NCBI GenBank assembly: GCA_023105745.1
Contig: JALGQZ010000013.1
Span: forward strand, 25,371,105 to 25,435,104
Reading direction: 5' to 3'
Length of the DNA: 64,000 bases
From: Austropuccinia psidii
Taxonomy: Eukaryota; Basidiomycota; Pucciniomycetes; Pucciniales; Sphaerophragmiaceae
The position numbers and the translations under genes are program-made. The notes beneath the pieces were generated by a model. It was not told where the DNA came from, did not search any database, and was given only the letters and a program-made list of their open reading frames with translations. Positions 56,301 to 64,000 of this stretch are shown piece after piece; the stretch's first letter is position 1, and each line of letters starts with the position of its first letter.

Positions 56301-59080
56301 CTGGGGAAAATAATCAAAGAGATAATTATCCCACACCAAAAAGGAAATATCAGACTAGAACCTGAATTTGTAGTTCTAGAGAATGCACATGTACAAGGAT
56401 TCTTACTAGGTACAGAGTACCAAAGAATGTATGGTATGGACATTTGCAATAGTAAAAATAGATATCTTACCATAGGTAAAAACAAAGACAAACATTTTTC
56501 CTTTGACATAAATCATATGAGAAATGATAACACCCTGAAAGAACTAGTGGAAGAATTCAAAGAAGCCCAATATGGCACTCAACTCACCAGTAAAATGAAA
56601 CTCAGCTTACTGAAAGTATTGAGGAAGCAAAGAGGAGCTTTTGAAATAGGAGATGAACCACTAGGAAAAATCAAAGGAAATGATATAGAATTATATCTGG
56701 ATGTATAAAGACCATATCCACCTATGCTCAGGAGACCACCATACCCAGCCAGCATGGAAACTAGGAAAGAAATTGAGAAACATATCAATGAACTCCTAGA
56801 AATGGGGGTCATAAGGAAAATAGGACACAATGAGATAGTAGAAGTCACTACACCAGTCCTTATAACTTGGCATGATGGTAAATCCAGACTATGTGGGGAC
56901 TTCAGGGCTTTGAATAATTACACCAAAGCAGATAGGTACCCCATCCCAAGGATACCACATGCACTAGATAAGCTAGCAAAAGCCAAGTTTATTACAAAAA
57001 TGGATTGCATGAAAGGCTTCCACAAGAATGGGGTGAAACCAGATTCCATCAAATTGCTAAGAATTATATGCCATATGGGCATATATGAATATACTAGAAT
57101 GCCATTTGGCATTAAGAATGCACCAGCCCATTTTCAGAGGATGATGGATACCATATTTAAAGATGAAATAATGGAAGGGTGGATGGTAGTGTACATTGAT
57201 GATATCATAATATACTCAGAAACATGGGAAGACCATGTGAGGAAAATTGATAAAATATTGGGAAAATGTACACCAATCAACATGAAAATATCTCTTAAAA
57301 AATGTACCTTTGGACAGCAAGAACTCCTAGCCCTAGGACACAAAGCTTCAGGTTTAAGTCTAGCCATAGACCAAAAGAAGGTTGCTGCAGTACTGAAGAA
57401 ACCAGTACCAAAGAACGTTAAAGAAATGCAATAGTTTTGGGCTTTGCTAGTTACTACAGGAGCCACATAAAAAACTTTGCACACATCACAAGTAGCCTAT
57501 ACAAACTGTGCTCAAAAGATGTAGTCTTTGAAATTACCAAAGAAAGAAGAGATGCATTTGAGAAGATCAAATATGAACTGACCAATGCCCCTGTCCTATT
57601 GATGCCTTATTTTGAACTACCATTCAAACTATATATAGATGCAGCATGTAGCCAAGGACTAGGAGCAGCACTCCACCAGAGGCAACTAGTGGATGGAATA
57701 CCCAAAGAAGGAATAATTTGCTATATATCAAGACAACTGAGAGACTCAGAAGCCAGATATGGAGCTACTCAGACAGAATGTCTCTGTTTGGTATGGGCAT
57801 TAGAAAAACTCCATTACTACTTAGAAGGAGCAGTATATGAAGTTTTTACTGATTGCACAGCCCTCAAATCACTGTTGAACATGAAGACAACAAACAGACA
57901 CATGCTCAGGTGGCAAATAGCCATACAAGAATACATAAGGAATATGACTATTATCTATAAAGAAAGGAAAAGTCATACTAATGCAGATGGTCTCAGCAGG
58001 TGGCCACTGAAGAATGACCAAGAGAATCCAGCATATGAACCAGAAAATGGGGCCAAAATACCCATACAATGCATGGAGATAGATAGGAGAAAGAACTTCA
58101 AACTATTAAACTGGGCATTAGGGAATGACCCATCAAACCCAGCACAGAGCTATGGGGAGAGCAAAGAGATACCCATATTGAGAATCAGCTCCTCTAATCT
58201 AAATACAGAGTTCTTTAGTATAGTACAATCATCATACAATAGACACAAACAGTGTAGTATATTGATACAACTATTAAAACAAAAGTACAGGAGTCCTGAA
58301 CTAGAGAGCAAATTGGAAGAGCCATGGCTCAAAAACTTCAAAGAGAATAGATTTTTTCTGATAGATGATCTACTATACCATAGGGAAAAACACACAAGTG
58401 CCCTGGTAATAATAAATAGAGAACATATTTCCCTGATACTACAGGAATGCCATGACTGCCCATACATGGGAAATATGAGTGAAGAAAGAACTAAAGAAAG
58501 AGTCTTTAGCACAGCTTGGTGGCCAAAGTGGGAACAAGACTTGAGTGAATACATCAACACTTGTACCAGATGCCAAAAAGCCAACAAAGGTCATGGAAAA
58601 AGATATGGATTACTCCAGAGTATAGAGGAGCCCAAACACCCCTGGGAAATAATAAACATGGATTGGGTGACAGGCCTGGTCCCTGGAGGGAAAGACAGCT
58701 TTAATGCATGCCTAGTAGTAGTAGACAGGTACAGCAAGAGTGTCAGATGTCTCCCCTTTCACAAAGAGGACACAGCAATGGACACAGCCATATTGTTCTG
58801 GAACAATGTGATAGCAAACTGTGGAGTTCCAAGAATTCTAATTAGTGACAGAGACCCTAAATTCACATCAGCATTTTGGACTAATCTATATGAGATGCTG
58901 GGAACCAAACTAGCATTCTCCACAGCTTACCATCCACCAACAGATGGTCTAGCGGAAAGAATGATTCAAACATTAGAAGACATCATTAGCAGATTTTGTG
59001 CATATGGCATGGAATATAAAGACAATGAGGGATATACCCATGACTGGGTAACCCTCCTATCAGCTGTAAAATTGGCATAA
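56301..59080 (+). pseudogene. pol: Element C pol: reverse transcriptase, RNase H, integrase
   Basis: [38 protein letters not shown] and the catalytic YIDD at residues 157-160 of the frame starting 56724. A taa (56706) replaces Glu before RPYPP. A small deletion near 57434 shifts the frame. RNase [39 protein letters not shown]. Integrase: [11 protein letters not shown] (second zinc-site His now Asn), CTRCQK, and D409, D471, E507 of the frame starting 57437, with 35 residues between the last two, the classic spacing. A taa (59078) stands where Tyr is expected. Confidence 0.9.
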
Positions 59081-59776
59081 AACACAAGTATACACTCAGT
59101 GACAGGAAAAACCCCTGCCACATTAGAGAAAGGATGGAAACCACTACTTCCAGTAGACTACTTGAAGAAGAACCTCCTCTCAGTACACCCGACAGCTAAA
59201 GACTTCCACACAATGTGGAAAACTGCCTGTGAAAAAGCAGAACAATGTGTGGCTGAAGCTAAATTATACAAAAAACAGAGATATGATAAAAGTCACCAAG
59301 AACCTGATTTCAAAGAAGGAGACCAAGTTCTAATCTCAACTCTTAACTTCAACAATCTAAGAGGACCCAAGAAGATGAGAGACTCATTCATAGGACCATT
59401 CACCATTATTAAGTTAATAGGAAAGAATGCAGTAGAAGTCAACCTGACCAAAGATTTTTCTAGGAAACACCCAGTTTTCCCTGTGAGCCTGGTCAAACCT
59501 TATCACCAAACATACGAGGAGGAATTCCCTGACAGAAAGAAGACAGTCACCCATGAAAGATTGGTAGAGGAAGATGACTCACCTGGACCAGTGAAAAAGA
59601 TCATTAAAGCCAGGAAAATAAGAATTAATGGGAAAGACAACAGGCAATATCTGGTTAGATTTAAGAAGCAACCAGAAGTTAAAGATAAATGGTTAACTGA
59701 GAAAGAAATCACAGATGGACAAATACACCTCAGAAGATTCAGAGCCTCCAGAAGGGCTGAAGAGTCTCATCAATGA
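59081..59776 (+). CDS. Element C integrase C-terminus with chromodomain-like tail
   Basis: It continues in the same frame after the taa at 59078: VTGKTPATLEKGWKP, YDKSHQEPDFKEGDQVLIST, GPKKMRDSFIGPFTII and HPVFPVSLVKPY, the SH3-like part that binds DNA in gypsy integrases. The end reads KKIIKARKIRINGKDNRQYL, then VRFKKQPEVKDKWL and LRRFRASRR, chromodomain-like. Stop at about 59774-59776, 24 bases before the LTR. Confidence 0.82.
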   Translation, partial: NTSIHSVTGKTPATLEKGWKPLLPVDYLKKNLLSVHPTAKDFHTMWKTACEKAEQCVAEAKLYKKQRYDKSHQEPDFKEGDQVLISTLNFNNLRGPKKMRDSFIGPFTIIKLIGKNAVEVNLTKDFSRKHPVFPVSLVKPYHQTYEEEFPDRKKTVTHERLVEEDDSPGPVKKIIKARKIRINGKDNRQYLVRFKKQPEVKDKWLTEKEITDGQIHLRRFRASRRAEESHQ

Positions 59777-59783
59777 TGAGCCT

Positions 59784-59800
59784 TCTTTTGAGGGAGGGTA
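59784..59800 (+). other. Polypurine tract of element C
   Basis: Purine run (ttttgagggagggta) immediately before the TGTCAGCC start of the 3' LTR. Confidence 0.75.
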
Positions 59801-61304
59801 TGTCAGCCTGTGACTCAAAACAGAGCACTAGCATGACATCCAACATACCATAAATAATGTTATGACAAGTATTGAACAAACATAGTCAATACAGGTAATA
59901 AATAAGAGGAAAAAACTCCTCTTAAATTAAACACCAACCTTATCCAAACAGAATAAGGAAACCTAGAGGAGAATAAACAAGTCAAAACCCTTATTTTCAC
60001 CTCTCATCTAGCTTATGAATTTTTAAGTTATTTTATACCAAAATGGTATTTTTCTTAAAGCTCACATAGAGAGCTACACAATGGTATCATCCATGTTGCT
60101 GTAACACCACTACAACTGGAGATGCCATATGACCTTTATTTTAAAACCAAGACCCCCCTGAAAGTCAAAGAGGGCTTGTAAAAAACTGTACAGAAGTATA
60201 ACCAAATTAAAGATCTAAACAAGAGCTTTAATTTGAGACACCTTAGACCTCCTTATCTCTTAAATTGACTGAGGGATCTTGGTTCAAAGGTTTAACAACC
60301 AAAATACAGATATTCTGAAAACAACAATGTAAACAAACCCCTGTATCTTTGGCATACACTCATACAACTGTACAGTGTAATATACCAAACTGTAGAGCTA
60401 ACAAGCCCTACAAGACTGTATCATCAGAATACAGATATCTTCCAAATTGAAGAAGATATCTGGTATGGAAGTTTTTGAAGCCTCATACTGATGTACAAAA
60501 ATACATCCAAAAACTTAAAACCCTTATAACTTTTGCTATTTTGAAGAAGGGTGAACATGGAGCATACCAAGTTGAAGAGCTCATTACGCCCTTCAATTCT
60601 GTGCTCTTGGTTTCTTGATATCTTAAGAACTGACTGAGATATCTTGATTGGAAGGTTTTTCTAGTAATACATGACTGTATCAAACTTGTATCAAGAATTA
60701 TTGCTCTCATACTTAAAATAATATACTTATGAAGATATAACCTCTCTAAAATAATCATTATTGATCATAAAGACACCAGAACAACGTCATCCAAGTGCTG
60801 ACGTGGCAGGTGAAAAGTTTTTCACCCTGTATTGATCCAGAATGATCATTTGTCGTTCCAAAACCACAATTCTGCCTCTATTGACGTCAGAATTGATGAT
60901 CCAGAACCACAGACTGATCATTGGAGTGAAAAGTTTTACTCCTCTGACGCGTGAAGAGTTAATAACTCTTGACAGTCTTGAAAGATATAAAAAGAAGGGT
61001 TTTTTCCTTGAAAACCCACCATCTTTATCTTATTATCCATATTCTTACATGACAGAACTGTTATCAATCAGTAGTGTCCTTAGAATAATCATTAAAGATA
61101 TAATTAGAATATAATTATTGTAGTACTTCTTTACAATCAAAGATATTAGAGTATTGCAACCCAGGCCCTCAACAGACTCATCACCACTGTTACCATGTAG
61201 CAGTAGGACCTGAAGATTTAAATTTATTTGTTTTTTCATGTGTCACAGTCATAATACTAGCTTGTAACTACATTTAATAGCTACCATATAGACTCACCCT
61301 GACA
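59801..61304 (+). mobile_element. 3' LTR of element C
   Basis: Almost identical to 51073-52568. One visible length difference: gagtgaaaagttttactcct near 60925 against gagtgatcct in the 5' copy. The 5-bp AAAAC duplicate follows. Confidence 0.95.
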
Positions 61305-61381
61305 AAAACACACATGTGTTATGGCCTTAACAGATAGAGCCCTGATAAACACTATTTTACATGAGTGTCATGATAGTGTGG
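61305..61381 (+). pseudogene. Element E integrase segment between C and B2
   Basis: Reads HTCVMALTDRALINTILHECHDSV in frame with HRTK at 51072 once C is removed; element A has the homologous SCLMTLCSRLLINTILHEFHDS at 3280-3350. It is the HHCC domain of the E integrase, cut at 61382 by the B2 LTR. Confidence 0.88.
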
Positions 61382-63116
61382 TGTCACAGGGGCTCTTGGA
61401 AGAAGAGGGCCTGGCACTCAGGAATCAAGAACTCACTCGGAGGGCTCCAAAGATAAAAGAATAATAAGAATGAATTTTCTCTAAGAAAGAATATGGGAGA
61501 AAACAAGTATGCCAAAAGATGAGATAAGAAAAAGATGAAGCCAATGGCCAAAGATAATAAAAAAGCCAAAAGCCAAGAAGCCAACCAGGTGAATCCTCTA
61601 TTCACTGTTTCAACCTGCCAGAAAAGGAAATGGAATTAGTATAAGGATATGACCACCAATATCCACTGGACAGGCGAGGAAATAAAAGAAAAGGGTGCTG
61701 AATGACTGACTTAAGATTATCAGTATTAACTTTAATAAGGTAAAAGAAAATAAGGATAAAAATAAATCCAATATATTAATTAACTGGGGAAAAAGTCCCC
61801 AGGTGCTGAAAGGTGGCCAGTATATGTGAAAAACTGAAAGATTGATCCTGGAGTTGGATCACTGGCTGTATTGTCCGAATCGGGCCAATACAGTTCTGGC
61901 CATCTTGAATTTGAAACTGTGTGATTGAATTCCCACAGTAGCATATGAATTGGCCCAATTGGGCCAAGTACGTACAGGTTGATTGATTACCGCCTGTATG
62001 AACCAATTGAGTTGTCCAAGAAGTATTGAAATACTTGATGCCTTGACAACTTATTGAAAAGATGTAATCCCTTTTGAGAATTGCCCTTAGAATAACCCTG
62101 AATGAAATTGCCAACCCAACTCCTGCTGAGCCAGGTGATTGGAGTCCTTGAATGGTCTTCTGATTGCCGCCATGGATTACCAAACTGATGAGTCCAAAGG
62201 TTCTCCTTCGAAATGGGCGTTGGATCTTGGTACCTTGAGTTAAGAAGGTTGATTTGGGTCCTGAAAATGTCACCATTGAATTGCTGAGCAAAAATGGTGC
62301 ATAATGGTATATAACACCATATATGCACCACTCCTGCAACCTTGAGTATGAGGTGCATGGAGGAATGAAGCAATCCTTCCTTAAGTTGAGGGAAATGCTT
62401 CTTGAGATGATTTGGTGGCCTCTGGTGGTTGCCAGAGGCCATGAAGGTGAAGTTGGTCCATGGTGGTCCAGGGCCAAAAATGGGTCCTACGGGATTTATG
62501 GCCAAAAATGGATCCAAGGTGTTTTTTGGTCCAATTTGGGTCCAAGGGATTGGTGGCCAAAAATGGCTCAGGTGGGCCCAATTGTGGTTTGGGACCCACC
62601 TGGCCTTGGGGGCTAGGTGGCTGCCCCCTTTGGCCCCTTTTGGCCTCATTGGATTAGGCCAAAAGGGGCCTAATCCGCCTACGGACCGTGGACCGCGTAT
62701 TACGGCCCACGGACCGTAGAAGCCGTGGGGGGCCCAAATGGCCCAAAAAGGCCATTTAGGCCAAAACCCCCATAATGAAAGGGGTAGCCAGGAAACCAAT
62801 GAAGGTGGCAATGGGGCCTGGAAGCTCCTAGAAGACAAAGGGACCCCCCAGGCCCAAAAACAGTGATGGAGGCCTGGGGGTTGGTGAGGTGGAAATTGGC
62901 CAAGAGGACCAATGACGCATGATATGGCCTGAGGCCATAAAAGATGATGGAGGCCATACGTGGCCAATGGAATGGGTTATGGCGTAAGAGCCATGGAACA
63001 CCCAAAGGGGGTCAATTGGCCATAAATGATGTGACATGGCCAATTGGCCCCAACTTGGCTCCAGGTTGGATTGCCGCCGCCATCAAGGAGGAGGGTCAAC
63101 ATACGTGGTTGTGACA
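61382..63116 (-). mobile_element. 3' LTR of element B2
   Basis: The plus strand reads TGTCACAGGGGCTCTTGG… to …ACGTGGTTGTGACA. At 1735 bp it is the longest B-family LTR here. It keeps many CpGs and strong palindromes at 62651-62719. A 326-codon open frame (62967-61987, minus, sense for the element) runs through it. Confidence 0.9.
62651..62719. repeat. Two adjacent palindromes in the B2 LTR
   Basis: First: GGATTAGGCC (62651-62660) and GGCCTAATCC (62667-62676), perfect, 6-base loop. Second: CTACGGACCGTGG (62679-62691) and CCACGGACCGTAG (62707-62719), 13 bp with one central mismatch, 15-base loop. Confidence 0.85.
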
Positions 63117-63130
63117 GTACCCCCCTACCT

Positions 63131-64000
63131 TGAATGGTGAGCTCCTGAGCACCAAGGTAAGGTAGAGGCCTGTTGAGGCTAATGAGACGGGTTTGACGTA
63201 AGGATTCCAGAGGTATTGAATCTTGAAAAGAAGAATTGAACTGATAAGCTTGTTGGCATATGAATTGAGGTTGACTTGATCTTCTCTTGACATTTGGCTT
63301 TGACAAAGTTGAAGACATGATTTGAAATAAAGATTTTGGCATTAAAGAGTTATAAGAAAAGAAATTTTAAAAGAATATAAAGATTAAAAGAGAAAAGGAA
63401 ACAGATATAAAGAGAGAAAACAGAAAAAATAAAGAAAATGAAATTTGAGGAGGAATCCAATCTTCATCACGGATTACGACAATTGATTTTGAAAGTGACC
63501 AAGGACCTGGATAAAAGAATTTGATGCCAGGTGCTCACAGAGTGGCCAAGGTGATGTTTTGACAGATTGTAGACCCCTCAGGGAAGTGCACACCAGGAGA
63601 GGAACTTACTTTTAGTACTTGCCACTCCCGCCAGTGCCATAAATAAGAAAGATCTTGATAAATGAATGTGTTGAAAGAATAAAGTCTTGGGAAGGAGAAT
63701 AAAAAAGGAATGGTCCATTTGCCCAAGTGTAAATGGCCATAAATTTGGAATTCGGATGTTGAAAGCCAGGCCAAGAAGTCTGTGTCTAAATTGAAAAGTG
63801 CTCACAGAGTGGCCAAGGTTATGCTTACAACAAGAAGGGTAGAATACCCCTAAAGGTGCATACCAGGAGTGGGACTTACTTTTGGTAATTCCTCTCCCCA
63901 CCAAGCAACATAAAAATTCAAGCCATTGAAGAATTGGGTCCTGGCTTGTCAGGATATAACGAATGAAAATCTTTGACAAGTTCAGCACAATTCTTGAGGT
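63131..64000 (-). other. Element B2 3' untranslated region with direct repeats
   Basis: No coding text. The motif gctcacagagtggccaagg (plus-strand reading) occurs at about 63536 and 63801, each within an imperfect copy of about 115 bases that also holds caccaggagaggaacttact / taccaggagtgggacttact. It corresponds to 20520-20860 of element B. Confidence 0.7.

Larger units (their letters stand above)
51073..61304 (+). mobile_element. Element C: complete Ty3/gypsy retrotransposon nested in E
   Basis: LTRs 51073-52568 and 59801-61304. Perfect target duplication AAAAC (51068-51072 and 61305-61309). Removing it restores E integrase (HRTK|HTCVM). The LTRs differ at 1 of their first 60 bases, so C is the youngest complete element in the window. 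Still, gag-pol has several stops and frame changes. 10.2 kb; same family as D. Confidence 0.96.
43919..61381 (+). mobile_element. Element E: Ty3/gypsy retrotransposon, split by element C and cut by B2
   Basis: 5' LTR (43919-45906), primer site, gag and pol read rightward to 51072, where element C is inserted. Pol resumes at 61305-61381 and is cut again by B2. The rest, including the 3' LTR, is outside the window. The pol part is one open frame from 48726 to the insertion, so E decayed little before it was interrupted. Family of element A. Confidence 0.93.
61382..64000 (-). mobile_element. Element B2: B-family gypsy element, minus orientation, right part outside window
   Basis: On the minus strand the order is 3' untranslated region (64000-63131), polypurine tract (GGTAGGGGGGTAC) and 3' LTR (63116-61382). 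The LTR ends and the duplicated 3' UTR motif match element B. The coding part and other LTR lie to the right of the window, so the target duplication cannot be tested. Confidence 0.9.

Noticed and set aside
61987..62967. 326-codon minus-strand frame as a host gene
   Set aside because: It lies wholly within the B2 LTR and is Trp/Pro/Gly-rich because of GGCC-rich DNA. Kept only as an LTR observation.

Overview
This window is a block of nested LTR retrotransposons from a repeat-rich eukaryotic genome. I recognise no host protein-coding gene. The Gag-Pol proteins of the best preserved element (44-51 kb) look like the Ty3/gypsy polyproteins that fill rust-fungus genomes (Pucciniales). From memory they are closest to those of the myrtle rust Austropuccinia psidii; I could not search to confirm this. 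Short spliceosomal-type introns (about 70-90 nt) inside gag, A+T-rich intergenic DNA and many chromodomain-type Pol C-termini fit a basidiomycete.

I distinguish four element families by their LTR ends and proteins. (1) A/E family: gypsy, LTR starts TGTGA, about 1.9 kb. Element A (1-7404) is heavily decayed and its 5' end lies outside the window. Element E (43919 onward) is well preserved. (2) C/D family: gypsy, LTR TGTCAGCC...TGACA, about 1.4-1.5 kb. Element D (8689-29485, minus strand) is decayed. Element C (51073-61304, plus strand) is young, with almost identical LTRs. (3) B family: chromovirus, LTR TGTCACAA...TGTGACA, about 0.7-1.7 kb. Element B is complete at 13260-22767, there are solo LTRs at 4039-4779 and 10296-11939, and B2 enters from the right at 61382-64000. 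(4) Ty1/copia: a complete but broken element F (31893-36973, target duplication CTTTC) and a gag-protease fragment G (37181-38290, minus).

Nesting can be read from 5-bp target-site duplications and from host reading frames that rejoin across the insertions. D contains a solo B-family LTR (CCTGG duplicated) and the whole of B (CTCCT duplicated). E contains C (AAAAC duplicated), and 77 bases further on B2. A contains a short B-family solo LTR. All four B-family insertions lie in the integrase-side half of another gypsy element's pol.

Between the elements, 7.4-8.7 kb, 29.5-31.9 kb and 38.3-43.6 kb hold no recognisable gene. They do hold a 330-bp dispersed repeat (30896-31229 and 43585-43918) whose second copy has lost CpG sites, a minisatellite of hairpin-forming units (40265-40800), a tRNA-like/SINE-like patch (about 40.9 kb) and a T-rich 30-32-bp tandem array (41059-41290).

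The most interesting signals are features of the retrotransposons: a gag intron conserved in C, D and E, an overlapping -1-frame ORF next to it, an open frame inside the B-family LTR, duplicated stem-loops in the C leader, and copy-number change of a hairpin-bearing 69-bp repeat in the copia LTR.
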